The notes beneath the pieces were generated by a model. That model had not been told where the DNA came from, did not search any database, and saw nothing but the letters and a program-made list of their open reading frames with translations. Position numbers and translations under genes: made by a program. Below are positions 54,718-63,336 of a DNA stretch of 64,000 nt, one piece after another (within the stretch, counting starts at the first letter, position 1; the number at the start of each line of letters is the position of its first letter). Location: the NCBI RefSeq assembly GCF_018987265.1, contig NZ_CP076853.1, forward strand, positions 1,860,001 to 1,924,000, read 5' to 3'. Origin of the DNA: Rhizobium sp. WYJ-E13 (GTDB taxonomy: Bacteria; Pseudomonadota; Alphaproteobacteria; Rhizobiales; Rhizobiaceae).

Positions 54718-57321
54718 ATGAGCGGCAGCGTCGTCGACAGGAACGCAAAACTCTTTGCGGGCGCAAGTCTCGCGGCGCTGGCCCTGCAATGCTGTCTCTC
54801 CTTCCCCGCGTCGGCTGGTGATTACACGGCCGGCGACGCTACCGACTTCTTTAACAAGGTCACAGCCGCCAATGCCGACGGCGATGCCAGCGCGACGATT
54901 ACGCTTACTGGCGACATCACGGGACCAATCACCACCCTTCCCGCTATCACGAAGCCGATCAGCATCGACACCAATGGCTTCACGATGACCAGCTTCCAGA
55001 CCACGACGACCAACGGTCAGACATTGACCTTTTCCGGTACGCTCGTCGGAAATACAGCCCAACGCGGTTTCTGGTTCAATAACACCCTGATCCCCTCCTC
55101 GCTCGTTAACAACGGCTCGATCACCGGCGGGGCTGACGGAAGCTCGACCTCCAGTTCAGGCGTCGCATTTGCCGGAGCCGGGACCTTCGTGAATAACGGA
55201 ACGGTGACCGGCGGCGCCAGCACGGGTGCTGCCGCCGGCGGCCAGGGCATCAATGCCCTCCGGGGTCTCGCCATCACCAATAACGGGCTGATCCAGGGCG
55301 GAAGCAGCGCCGGGGGGCCTGGTGGCGCGGGAGTAAGCCTCGGAACATTTGCCACTGCCGCGAGTCCGGCCTCCCTGATCAACAACGGCACGATCCGTGG
55401 CGGCGATGGCGCCACCGGTTCGGGCGAAGGCGTCCATCTTTCCGTCGGCGCCTTGCTGCTCGAAAACAACGGGACGATCGTCGGCGGCAGCAATGAGGCT
55501 GCGATCACCGTCCAGTTGCCGAATGCGCTGATCGTCAACAACGGCACCCTTCAGGCCGGAGCCGGCGGCGCCGATGCCATCATCATGAGCACGGCTGCAG
55601 GCGCCATGACCCTGGAACTCCATTCGGGTTCGGTCATTATCGGCAACGCCGTCGGCAGCACCACGCGCACCGACACGTTGCGCCTCGGCGGTACAGGAAC
55701 CGGCAGTTTCGACGTGTCATCGATCGGTGCCGCCGGGCAATACCAGAACTTCGACACATTCGAAAAAACCGGCGCCGGAACATGGCTTCTGACCGGCAAC
55801 GGGACGGTGACGACTGACTGGACGATCTATGACGGCACGCTGCTCGTCGGCGACCACAGCGCGGCCTCAAGCGTCACCGGCGATATCACCAATTTCGGCA
55901 GGCTCGGCGGCAGCGGAACCATCATCGGCGACGTGAGCAGTTCCGGCACCGTCGCCCCCGGCAACTCGATCGGCACGCTGACGATATCGGGCAACTATAC
56001 CGGCAATGGCGGCACGCTCGATATCGAGACCGTGCTCGGCGGCGATGCCTCACCGACCGACCGTCTCGTCACCACAGGCAATACCGCAGGCACGACCGAT
56101 GTTCGCGTCACCAATCTCGGCGGTGGGGGCGCAGAGACCGTCGAGGGCATCAAGATCGTCGATGTCGGCGGCAGCTCGGCCGGCAGCTTCTCGCTGCTCG
56201 GCGACTACGTCTTTCAGGGGGATCAGGCCGTCATCGGCGGCGCCTACGCCTATCGGCTCTACCAGAACGGCATCTCGACCCCCAGCGACGGCGACTGGTA
56301 TCTTCGCTCGACGCTCATCGATCCCTCCGGGGCGGTGATCGGCCCCATCTATCAGCCGGGGGTTCCGCTCTACGAAGCCTATCCGCAACTGTTGCTCGCC
56401 CTGAACGGTTTGCCGACGTTGCAGCAGCGCCTTGGCGACCGCTACTGGCAGGAGGACGCCGCCGCAGCAGCGGCCAAGGGGCTCGACAATGTCTGGCTGC
56501 GCACCGAAGGCATGCATGCAAGCATCGAGCCGGACAAAAGCACGACTGTCGGCAGCTACGATTACAACCTGTTCAAGCTGGAGGGCGGTCTGGATGGCGA
56601 GCTCTATCAGGACAAGGGCGGCCGGCTGATCGGCGGCCTGACCGTCAATTACGGCACGGTTTCTGGCAATATCGACTCCCGCTACGGCAATGGCGATATC
56701 GATACGACCGGTCTCGGCCTCGGCGCGACCCTCACATGGTATGGCGACAACGGCCTCTATGTCGACGCGCAGAGCCAGGTCACCTGGTATGACAGCGACC
56801 TCAAATCCGATCTCGTCGACGGCGCCGTGGAAAGCGGCAACAACGGCTTCGGTTATGCGCTGAGCTTCGAGGCCGGCAAGCGCTTTGCAGCCTCCGGGCC
56901 ATGGTCGATCACGCCGCAGGCCCAGCTCGTCTATTCCTCCGTCGACTTCGACACGTTCAACGACCGCTTCGGCGCGCGGGTCTCGCTCGATGACGGCGAC
57001 AGCCTGATCGGCCGGCTCGGCGTGGCGCTCGACCGCGAGGAAAGCGTCCAGCGGGCTGACGGCCAGACGGCACTGGCGAAGGTCTATGGCATCGCCAACC
57101 TCTACGGCGAGTTCCTGGATGGCGTGGCGGTCGATGTCTCCAGCACCGGTTTCGAAACCAGGAACGACCCCGTCTGGGCCGGCCTGACGCTCGGCGGCTC
57201 CTACACCTGGAACGACGAACGCTACTCGCTCTATGGCGAAGTCGCCGCAAAATCCTCGCTGAAGGATTTCGGCGACAGTTACGCCATCAGCGGAACCGCT
57301 GGCCTACGCGTGAAGTGGTAA
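54718..57321 (+). CDS. Autotransporter with repetitive beta-helical passenger
   Basis: An 867-residue type V secreted protein. Residues about 10-33 form a signal (LAALALQCCLSFPASA). The passenger (about 34-560) shows repeated NNG-(S/T)-I-x-GG units (for example NNGSITGG, NNGTVTGG, NNGTIRGG), typical of a right-handed beta-helix. A VAPGNSIGTLTISGNYTG motif is the conserved link to the barrel. The C-terminal 280 residues form the beta-barrel, ending GLRVKW with a terminal aromatic. AAAGGGGGCGAG precedes the ATG. An adhesin or surface-fibre role is likely. Confidence 0.85.
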   Translation: MSGSVVDRNAKLFAGASLAALALQCCLSFPASAGDYTAGDATDFFNKVTAANADGDASATITLTGDITGPITTLPAITKPISIDTNGFTMTSFQTTTTNGQTLTFSGTLVGNTAQRGFWFNNTLIPSSLVNNGSITGGADGSSTSSSGVAFAGAGTFVNNGTVTGGASTGAAAGGQGINALRGLAITNNGLIQGGSSAGGPGGAGVSLGTFATAASPASLINNGTIRGGDGATGSGEGVHLSVGALLLENNGTIVGGSNEAAITVQLPNALIVNNGTLQAGAGGADAIIMSTAAGAMTLELHSGSVIIGNAVGSTTRTDTLRLGGTGTGSFDVSSIGAAGQYQNFDTFEKTGAGTWLLTGNGTVTTDWTIYDGTLLVGDHSAASSVTGDITNFGRLGGSGTIIGDVSSSGTVAPGNSIGTLTISGNYTGNGGTLDIETVLGGDASPTDRLVTTGNTAGTTDVRVTNLGGGGAETVEGIKIVDVGGSSAGSFSLLGDYVFQGDQAVIGGAYAYRLYQNGISTPSDGDWYLRSTLIDPSGAVIGPIYQPGVPLYEAYPQLLLALNGLPTLQQRLGDRYWQEDAAAAAAKGLDNVWLRTEGMHASIEPDKSTTVGSYDYNLFKLEGGLDGELYQDKGGRLIGGLTVNYGTVSGNIDSRYGNGDIDTTGLGLGATLTWYGDNGLYVDAQSQVTWYDSDLKSDLVDGAVESGNNGFGYALSFEAGKRFAASGPWSITPQAQLVYSSVDFDTFNDRFGARVSLDDGDSLIGRLGVALDREESVQRADGQTALAKVYGIANLYGEFLDGVAVDVSSTGFETRNDPVWAGLTLGGSYTWNDERYSLYGEVAAKSSLKDFGDSYAISGTAGLRVKW

Positions 57322-57399
57322 ATACGGAAGCGTGGACGTGTCGCAGCACGCCTCGGTGCCTCAAAGCGTCTTGCCGCAGCACTTCCGGCGGGGCTGCGG

Positions 57400-58575
57400 T
57401 CATTGCAACAGCGCGAGAGAAGACAAAGCGATGATGGAAAGCCCGCCGAGCGCGGCCACGATGCCGAGCGACGTGGCGATGCCCAGATTCTCCATCGCGA
57501 AGGCCAGCACGAACGGCGCCAGGGCGGACAGGATCAGCCGCGCCGCCATCATCTTGCCCTGCAGCCTGCCGTAGCCCTCGCTGCCGAAAAGATGGAGCGG
57601 CAAGGTGCCGGTGACGATGCTGAGCAGGCCGTTGCCCATGCCGAAAATGATGGCGAAAGCCATGGCGCCCGGCACGGACGGGGCCGAGAACAGCAGAACC
57701 AGCACGCCGCCCGGAATGAGCATCGCCGCGATGACGGCCAGATGGAGCGGCGGCAGGTTCTTGCCGAAGATCATGTTGATCAGCCGGCTGCCGACCTGCG
57801 ACGGCCCGAACAGCGTACCGACAAGGGCGGCCGTTGCGCCAAGCCCAAGACCCGAGAGCAGCGGCACCAGATGCACCAGCATGGCAGAGCTCGACAGCGA
57901 CATCAGCGAGAAACCCGTGACCATGATGGCAAAGCCGAGCCGGCGGCGTCGCGGCGGCAAACGCCCCGCCACCTGCGGGGCGGCCGCCGATGCAACGGCC
58001 CTGCGCGCGGTTCCGCTGCGCGACAGCCACGCGTGAACAGGCAGGCAGATGGCAAGGTTGAGGACGGCGAAGACAAGATAGACGTTCTGCCAGCTGAGAT
58101 GTGCATGCAGCGCCGTGGTGATCGGCCAGAAGATCGTCGAGGCGAAGCCGGCAATCAGCGTCAGATAGGTGATGCTGCGGGAAGCGACCTGCGGCCGGAT
58201 CTGCACGAGCAGCGCAAAGGCAGCGCCATATTGAACGAGATTGGCGGAGACCTCGATGGCGATTAGCGCGGCAACATAGGCTGCCTTGTTGGGGGCAAGA
58301 GCGCAGGCGGTCAGCGCGACAGCCGCCGCAAGGGAGCCCGATGCCATCACCCTGCCCGCGCCGATCCTGTCGAACAGCACGCCCAGCCATGGCGCCGTGA
58401 GGCCGCCGACGAGAAGAGCTGCCGAAAGCGCGCCGAAGACCCATTCGCTCGACCACGAAAACTGCGTGGCCATGTCGGGAGCGAGGATGCTGAAGCTGTA
58501 ATAAAGCGTGCCGTAGCCGATGATCTGTGTGACGCCGAGCGCGGCGACGGCAGCAAGCGGAACGCGTTCACTCAT
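57400..58575 (-). CDS. arsK: ArsK-like MFS arsenite efflux transporter
   Basis: A 391-residue inner-membrane MFS protein with twelve helices (helix 1 [19 protein letters not shown]). It is the last gene of the arsenic operon; its ATG overlaps the arsH stop by the ATGA sequence. ArsK has been described from Agrobacterium as an efflux protein for arsenite, antimonite and trivalent organoarsenicals, and the sequence and context fit that group. It would act with AqpS as the export arm of the operon. No arsB or acr3 is visible here. Confidence 0.85.
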   Translation of the reverse strand: MSERVPLAAVAALGVTQIIGYGTLYYSFSILAPDMATQFSWSSEWVFGALSAALLVGGLTAPWLGVLFDRIGAGRVMASGSLAAAVALTACALAPNKAAYVAALIAIEVSANLVQYGAAFALLVQIRPQVASRSITYLTLIAGFASTIFWPITTALHAHLSWQNVYLVFAVLNLAICLPVHAWLSRSGTARRAVASAAAPQVAGRLPPRRRRLGFAIMVTGFSLMSLSSSAMLVHLVPLLSGLGLGATAALVGTLFGPSQVGSRLINMIFGKNLPPLHLAVIAAMLIPGGVLVLLFSAPSVPGAMAFAIIFGMGNGLLSIVTGTLPLHLFGSEGYGRLQGKMMAARLILSALAPFVLAFAMENLGIATSLGIVAALGGLSIIALSSLALLQ

Positions 58576-59297
58576 ATGGATTTCAGGCTCACGCGTTGCT
58601 CCAGTTTCTGAGCTTCTTCCTTCCGCTCGCTGTAGCGATCGGTGAGGTAGCCGGACGCGTCGCGCGTCAGCCATGTGAACTTCACCAGCTCTTCGCAGAC
58701 ATCGACGACGCGATCGTAATAGGATGAGGGTTTCATGCGGCCGTCGGCGTCGAATTCCTGGAATGCCTTCGCCACTGACGACTGGTTCGGGATGGTGATC
58801 ATCCGCATCCAGCGGCCGAGGATGCGCAACTGCCCAACCGCATTGAAAGACTGCGAACCGCCGGAGACCTGCATGACGGCGAGCGTCTTGCCCTGCGTCG
58901 GCCTGACGGAACCGACCGACAGCGGAATCCAGTCGATCTGCGCCTTCATGATACCGGTCATTGCGCCGTGGCGCTCGGGGCTCACCCAGACCTGACCTTC
59001 GGACCATTGCGACAGGTCGCGCAACTCCTGCACCTTGGGATGCGACACGGGCGCATCGTCCGGCAGCGGCAGGCCTTGCGGATCGTATATGCGGACCTCG
59101 CAGCCGAAATGTTCGAGCAGCCGCCCCGCCTCATGCGCAAGCAAGCGGCTATAGGAGACGGCGCGAAGCGAGCCATAGAGGATCAGGATGCGCGGCTTGT
59201 GCGTCGAGAATGGAGGCCGCAGCGCCCCGAAATCGACCTGACGCAGATGTGTCGGCGAAGCGGCTGGCAGATCAGACAATGCGCTTGCCCTCGGCAT
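58572..59297 (-). CDS. arsH: ArsH organoarsenical/quinone flavin oxidoreductase
   Basis: A 241-residue NADPH-dependent flavoprotein. The flavodoxin-like [17 protein letters not shown] binds FMN, and [21 protein letters not shown] is an ArsH signature. ArsH oxidises trivalent organoarsenicals and may reduce quinones or metals in the cytoplasm. The start overlaps the preceding arsC by 26 bases, and the stop is coupled to arsK by ATGA. The length and N-terminal SHKPRIL-like region (here THKPRILIL) match the family. It acts in step with ArsK in removing organic arsenic. Confidence 0.92.
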   Translation of the reverse strand: MPRASALSDLPAASPTHLRQVDFGALRPPFSTHKPRILILYGSLRAVSYSRLLAHEAGRLLEHFGCEVRIYDPQGLPLPDDAPVSHPKVQELRDLSQWSEGQVWVSPERHGAMTGIMKAQIDWIPLSVGSVRPTQGKTLAVMQVSGGSQSFNAVGQLRILGRWMRMITIPNQSSVAKAFQEFDADGRMKPSSYYDRVVDVCEELVKFTWLTRDASGYLTDRYSERKEEAQKLEQRVSLKSI

Positions 59298-59700
59298 CGA
59301 GCACCTTCTCGCCGTCTTCCTTGGCGAAAGCGCCCTTGTGGGTATCCGGCAGGATATCCAGAACCACCTCCGAAGGACGCGCGAGGCGCGTGCCGGAAGG
59401 CGTGATGACGAAGGGCCGGTTGATCAGGATAGGGTCTTTCAGCATGGCGTCGAGCAATTGCTCGTCCGTCAGGGATGGATTGTCGAGGCCGAGTTCCGCA
59501 TAGGGCGTGCCCTTTTCGCGGATCGCCTGCCGCACAGTCAGGCCGGCATCGGCAATCATCTTCACCAGCTCTTCGCGCGACGGCGGGTTTTTCAGATATT
59601 CGATCACGGTCGGCTCGATGCCGGCGTTCCGGATCATCGCCAGCGTGTTGCGCGACGTGCCGCAGTCGGGGTTGTGGTAGATCGTGACGTCTGTTGTCAT
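59272..59700 (-). CDS. arsC: Arsenate reductase, glutaredoxin-dependent ArsC type
   Basis: A 142-residue enzyme that reduces arsenate to arsenite with glutathione/glutaredoxin. The catalytic Cys is in [11 protein letters not shown] (about residue 13), and the arginines in the [19 protein letters not shown] region match the E. coli plasmid R773 enzyme. The start overlaps the AqpS stop by ATGA. It is the second, unrelated arsenate reductase in the same operon; the first uses a low-molecular-weight phosphatase fold. Together they may draw electrons from different thiol systems. Confidence 0.93.
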   Translation of the reverse strand: MTTDVTIYHNPDCGTSRNTLAMIRNAGIEPTVIEYLKNPPSREELVKMIADAGLTVRQAIREKGTPYAELGLDNPSLTDEQLLDAMLKDPILINRPFVITPSGTRLARPSEVVLDILPDTHKGAFAKEDGEKVLDAEGKRIV

Positions 59701-60404
59701 GGGGTGGGTTCCGTCTCTGTGAGGGTGTCGGGATTGCGGGCGTCCATCAGCAGCCAGCCGGCGAGCATCATCGCCAGCAACGCGCCGACGACTTCCGCGA
59801 CGATGAAGCCCGGCAGATCGATCGGGCGGATGCCGGAGAATGTGTGCGTCAGCGATCGGGCAATCGCGACGGCCGGATTGGCAAAGGACGTGGATGCCGT
59901 GAACCAGTAGGCGGCGGTGATATAGAGGCCGACCAGCCATGCCACGGCATCGACGCGGAAGCGGACGCCTGAGAGGATGACGAAGACGAGGCCAAAGGTC
60001 GCCGTCACCTCCGCCAGCCATTGCGCGCCGCCTGACCGCATCGTGCCCGAAGCCTGCAGCAAAGGCAGGGCGAACATGCCATGCGCAAGCATCGTGCCGG
60101 CAATGCCGCCAAGGATCTGCGCAGCGATATAGGCCGGAACCGAAGCGGGCGGCAATTCGCGGCGCAGCGCAAAGACCAGCGAGACGACCGGATTGAAATG
60201 CGCGCCCGATATCGGACCGAGAACAGTGATCAGCACGACGAGGATCGCACCGGTCGCCAGCGTATTGGCAAGCAGCGCCAGCGCCGTATCGTCAGTCAAA
60301 CCGTCGGCCATGATGCCCGAGCCGACGACGGTCGCCACGAGAAGAGCCGTGCCGATGGCTTCGGCGGCCAATCGCCGTGACAGCGGAAATGTCTGCGCGC
60401 TCAT
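59697..60404 (-). CDS. aqpS: AqpS-type aquaglyceroporin
   Basis: A 235-residue channel with six membrane helices. The two pore motifs are NPV (in GAHFNPVVSLVFAL) and NPA (in SFANPAVAIARS). The first NPA box is altered to NPV, a change also found in aquaporins that pass arsenite. In Sinorhizobium meliloti the aqpS gene of the ars operon has been shown to mediate downhill arsenite efflux. The ATG at 60404 is coupled to the preceding gene by ATGA overlap. The upstream frame was excluded because it overlaps arsN2. Confidence 0.92.
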   Translation of the reverse strand: MSAQTFPLSRRLAAEAIGTALLVATVVGSGIMADGLTDDTALALLANTLATGAILVVLITVLGPISGAHFNPVVSLVFALRRELPPASVPAYIAAQILGGIAGTMLAHGMFALPLLQASGTMRSGGAQWLAEVTATFGLVFVILSGVRFRVDAVAWLVGLYITAAYWFTASTSFANPAVAIARSLTHTFSGIRPIDLPGFIVAEVVGALLAMMLAGWLLMDARNPDTLTETEPTP

Positions 60405-60844
60405 GCCGGCAGGCTCCGGACCATCAGGGCGGCGGATGCCGGGCACAGGCTTGCAGCCTGCCGCGTCGTCAGGATGGCCGCAGGCGCGTCTTCGCGGGCG
60501 ATGGAACGAAAACCGAGCGATTGAAAGAAGGAGGCGGCCGTTTCCGTCAGCAGATAGGCAGCGGTCGCGCCGTTCCTGTGGGCCTGATCGAGCAAGCCGA
60601 GGGTGATTGCATGGCCGAAGCCGAAGCCCCGCTGATCGGGCAGCACGACAATGGAACGCAGGAGTGCGACCTCGCCATGGAGTTCCAGCGCGCCGAAGCC
60701 GACAGTCTCGCCGTCACGCGAAAACCGGTAGAAGCTTCGGCCGGCATCCGTCAGATCATCGACCGGAAGCCCGGCGCCCGAAAGTGCGGCGCGAAGGCCG
60801 CCGTCATGGCCTTCCAGGGCCTGCTGATTGAGATCGGAACCCAT
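60401..60844 (-). CDS. arsN2: ArsN2-type GNAT acetyltransferase
   Basis: A 147-residue acetyltransferase of the GNAT family. The acetyl-CoA pyrophosphate loop is VLPDQRGFGFGHAI (about 71-84), preceded by the beta strand ALLRSIV. ArsN acetyltransferases modify arsenical compounds such as phosphinothricin analogues or arsinothricin; ArsN2 is the name used for small GNATs in ars operons. Its start overlaps the preceding arsC stop and its stop overlaps the aqpS start, both by ATGA. The substrate is inferred from context. Confidence 0.82.
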   Translation of the reverse strand: MGSDLNQQALEGHDGGLRAALSGAGLPVDDLTDAGRSFYRFSRDGETVGFGALELHGEVALLRSIVVLPDQRGFGFGHAITLGLLDQAHRNGATAAYLLTETAASFFQSLGFRSIAREDAPAAILTTRQAASLCPASAALMVRSLPA

Positions 60845-61374
60845 CAGCTTGCCTTGGGCTGTTTGATGCTGGCGCCTTCCATCGTGCCGATCTGGCGCAG
60901 GTGCGTTTCCAGCGCGAGCTTGTCGATCGAGGCGAGCGGCAGGCTGACGAAGGCCATGATGCGGTTCTTCAGGAAGCGGGCGGCCTGGGCGAAGGCGCGG
61001 CCAATCTCCACTTCGCTGCCTTCCACGGCGGCCGGATCCTCCACGCCCCAGTGAGCAGTCATCGGATGACCGATCCAGACGGGGCAGGCCTCGCCGGCAG
61101 CGCTGTCGCAGACTGTGAAGATGAAATCCATCTCAGGCGCACCCGGTTCTGCAAATTCATCCCAGCTTTTCGAGCGAAAGCCCGTTGTCGGATAGCCCAG
61201 CGCCTCAAGCTCCTTCAGGGCATGCGGATTGACCTCGCCCTTCGGCTGGCTGCCGGCCGAATAGGCCTTGAAGCGGCCTTTGCCTTCCGCATTCAGGATG
61301 GATTCCGCCAGGATCGAACGAGCCGAATTGCCCGTGCAGAGGAAGAGCACATTGTAAACGCGGTCAGTGGTCAT
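60844..61374 (-). CDS. arsC: Arsenate reductase, LMW-phosphatase (thioredoxin) type
   Basis: A 176-residue enzyme with the P-loop CTGNSARS (about residues 13-20) and the later VCDSAAGEACPVW, where the second and third redox cysteines lie. This is the low-molecular-weight protein tyrosine phosphatase-like ArsC. It is coupled to arsR upstream and arsN2 downstream by ATGA overlaps. It provides a second arsenate-to-arsenite route, apparently linked to thioredoxin. The C-terminal tail, beyond about residue 150, is longer than in the shortest homologues. Confidence 0.92.
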   Translation of the reverse strand: MTTDRVYNVLFLCTGNSARSILAESILNAEGKGRFKAYSAGSQPKGEVNPHALKELEALGYPTTGFRSKSWDEFAEPGAPEMDFIFTVCDSAAGEACPVWIGHPMTAHWGVEDPAAVEGSEVEIGRAFAQAARFLKNRIMAFVSLPLASIDKLALETHLRQIGTMEGASIKQPKAS

Positions 61375-61727
61375 TGCAGTTTCTCCTCCATTTTAGGGGT
61401 GCAGCAGGCCGCGACCTCAGCGGCTGGCGCACAGATTTCCGGGTGACCGGAGCAGCAGTCTTCCATCAGGAAGCGAACAAGGCCTCCGAGCGCTTCATAG
61501 TTCGCCGTGTAGATGATCGAGCGGGATTCGCGCTGTTGCGCGATCAAGCCGGAGCGTTCGAGTTCCTTCAGATGAAAGGACACATTCGATGGCGAAACCT
61601 CGAGCCTCTCCGCAATCGCGCCGGCCGCCATGCCGTCAGGGCCGGTGACGACAAGCATGCGAATGATGTGCAGTCGCGTTTCCTGGGACAATGCGCCGAA
61701 TGCGATGAGGGCTTGACGTTGATCCAT
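61371..61727 (-). CDS. arsR: ArsR/SmtB arsenic-responsive repressor
   Basis: A 118-residue winged-helix repressor. The DNA-binding helix-turn-helix has LEVSPSNVSFHLKELERSGL. The C-terminal extension carries CC-x7-C (in DCCSGHPEIC) and a CC pair further on. Such C-terminal cysteine clusters bind As(III) in the Acidithiobacillus-type ArsR, in contrast to the ELCVCDL site of E. coli. It is the first gene of the operon, and its stop overlaps the arsC start. A dyad between its start and the divergent DUF6428 gene is the likely operator. Confidence 0.92.
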   Translation of the reverse strand: MDQRQALIAFGALSQETRLHIIRMLVVTGPDGMAAGAIAERLEVSPSNVSFHLKELERSGLIAQQRESRSIIYTANYEALGGLVRFLMEDCCSGHPEICAPAAEVAACCTPKMEEKLQ

Positions 61728-61728
61728 A

Positions 61729-61754
61729 TTTCAACAATCCTTGAATCATTGAAA
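61729..61754. promoter_or_regulatory. Putative ArsR operator
   Basis: TTTCAA at 61729-61734 and TTGAAA at 61749-61754 form a 26-base dyad. The ten outer bases on each side pair at 8 positions. It lies directly upstream of arsR and 16 bases from the DUF6428 start, a position suited to control of both genes. ArsR boxes commonly contain TTCAA/TTGAA half sites. Confidence 0.7.
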
Positions 61755-61769
61755 CGAGGATTAGCGCAA

Positions 61770-62294
61770 ATGAACGCCATCGACAACAGCAAAATGCAGA
61801 AGGACGATATCTGCCTCGGCGATCTCATGGGAGTGCTATCGGCAGCCAGGGATTGCCCGCTGATTTTCTATTACGACGGACGGCCGGTGAAGCCGGGCTA
61901 TCACGTCACCGAGGTCAAGGCAGGCCAGTTCTCGGCGCTCGACTGCGGCGCCAACCCCGAGGCCTGGACGGAGATTTTTATTCAGCTCTGGGACATCGAC
62001 GAGGATGACCGCACGCACATGCCTGCCGGCAAGTTCTACGCCATCATCCGCAAGGTTACCGAGCACGTCAAACTCGACGATACCGCCAGGCTGACCTTCG
62101 AAGTCAGCGACGGCGTGCAGCCGATGCAGCTCTATTGCGCGGCGATGCCGACGCTCCACGCCGGCGCAGTGCATGTGGAGCTCTCGCCGCGACCCGCGAG
62201 CTGCAAGCCTCGTGACCGATGGCTCGCCGAGCAGGCGCAGGCCGCCGCCTGCTGCGGATCGGCGACCGCTGCCAAATGCTGCGGCCAGCCCTGA
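61770..62294 (+). CDS. DUF6428-like protein with cysteine-rich tail
   Basis: A 174-residue soluble protein. The first 150 residues form a beta-rich domain (LIFYYDGRPVKPGYHVTEVK; FIQLWDIDEDDR). The last 25 residues include two CC pairs, CCGSATAAKCCG, resembling the metalloid-binding tail of ArsR. GAGGA precedes the ATG at 61770. It is divergent from arsR and likely under the same operator, so I infer an arsenic-linked function; a sensing, binding or chaperone role is possible. I know of no defined activity for the DUF6428 group. Confidence 0.78.
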   Translation: MNAIDNSKMQKDDICLGDLMGVLSAARDCPLIFYYDGRPVKPGYHVTEVKAGQFSALDCGANPEAWTEIFIQLWDIDEDDRTHMPAGKFYAIIRKVTEHVKLDDTARLTFEVSDGVQPMQLYCAAMPTLHAGAVHVELSPRPASCKPRDRWLAEQAQAAACCGSATAAKCCGQP

Positions 62295-62489
62295 CGACCG
62301 CTTCGGGCCGCCCCGAAGACATCGTGTATTCGGCTTGTCCGAGGCGGCATGCTCGCGCCGGAGAACTGCGGCTGATCTGGTTCGCACCCGAGGAGGTCTT
62401 TCGAAAATGCGACCGCACTCAATCTTACCCCGGCGCGTCGAGCTGCGCAGAGGCGGTCTGATCTCGCGTTGGGACGCGGGCTTAGCCGA

Positions 62490-62885
62490 TCAGCGCCATT
62501 GCTCGATATCCGTGTGTACGAAGTCGTCGCCCTTGAAGAGCAGAGGAGCCGACAGGCTCTTGGCGAGAGCGTAGGCGGCGCAGTCCGCAAGATTAAGCCG
62601 AGCTTTGGAGTGAATGCCCTTGCCGAACCGCCCGAAGGTTTCGGAGGCTCTCCGCGCCTGATCCTCATCGAAATGTGCGACGGTTATCTCGTTGGCGGCA
62701 AGGAAAGCCCACAGCGTTACCTCACCCTCCGGGCCTCTGCGACTACGCAAGACAACGGCGGTTTCATGTGCGTTGACGGCCGAGATCACGAGACTATCTG
62801 CCTCGCGGATCGCGCGAGCGTAAAGGGTGGCGTCGCTTTCCTTTTCTAGGATTGCGAGGATTGCCGACGAGTCGACTACGATCAT
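62490..62885 (-). CDS. vapC: VapC toxin, PIN-domain endoribonuclease
   Basis: A 131-residue PIN-domain nuclease. The acidic metal ligands can be placed: Asp5 in VVDSSAIL, Glu41 in NAHETAVVL, Asp101 in NLADCAAYALA, and Asp120 or 121 in KGDDF. VapC toxins cleave tRNA or rRNA when not bound by VapB. The start ATG overlaps the VapB stop by ATGA, the usual translational coupling. This is a complete type II toxin-antitoxin pair. Confidence 0.9.
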   Translation of the reverse strand: MIVVDSSAILAILEKESDATLYARAIREADSLVISAVNAHETAVVLRSRRGPEGEVTLWAFLAANEITVAHFDEDQARRASETFGRFGKGIHSKARLNLADCAAYALAKSLSAPLLFKGDDFVHTDIEQWR

Positions 62886-63136
62886 GGTTCGTTGAGATCG
62901 TCAGCGATCTCTTGTGGAGAGCGCGGATCGAGCAGCGGCAGGGCCGTGATCTTTTCGCCGACAGCAAGCATTTGTTCCACGGTCATCCGGCGGCGCCTGG
63001 GCTGCGGCTCCTCGGAGACACCGAGCGCCTTGGCCTCGCGTTCGAGCGCAGCGCGGATCAGGTCTTCAGGCTTGCGGCCGACACGCGCTGCAAGCCTGCG
63101 GGCGAGCTGTTCCGTATCGTGGGTAAGGTGCAGCAT
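62882..63136 (-). CDS. vapB: VapB-like antitoxin (PSK family)
   Basis: An 84-residue antitoxin. Residues about 2-40 form a ribbon-helix-helix-like or coiled DNA-binding part (HLTHDTEQLARRLAARVGRK), followed by a proline-rich linker and a C-terminal helix that would bind the PIN toxin. The stop codon overlaps the vapC start. The arrangement antitoxin-toxin is standard, and the pair probably represses its own promoter. Confidence 0.85.
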   Translation of the reverse strand: MLHLTHDTEQLARRLAARVGRKPEDLIRAALEREAKALGVSEEPQPRRRRMTVEQMLAVGEKITALPLLDPRSPQEIADDLNEP

Positions 63137-63336
63137 GATCTTTCTCTAAAAACTCGACGTTGGATATCATATTCCGAGAGATGCAAACAAGCGACTGTAT
63201 TGAGATCGGAGGGCCGACACGGCTGCGCGCAGCATGCACCGATGGGATTTCTTCGCGCAGCATTCGCGGAAGCCAGGGACGCGATATGATCACCGAGCCA
63301 GCGCGAGCCGCCGCCGGTTATCCTCCTAACTCGGCC

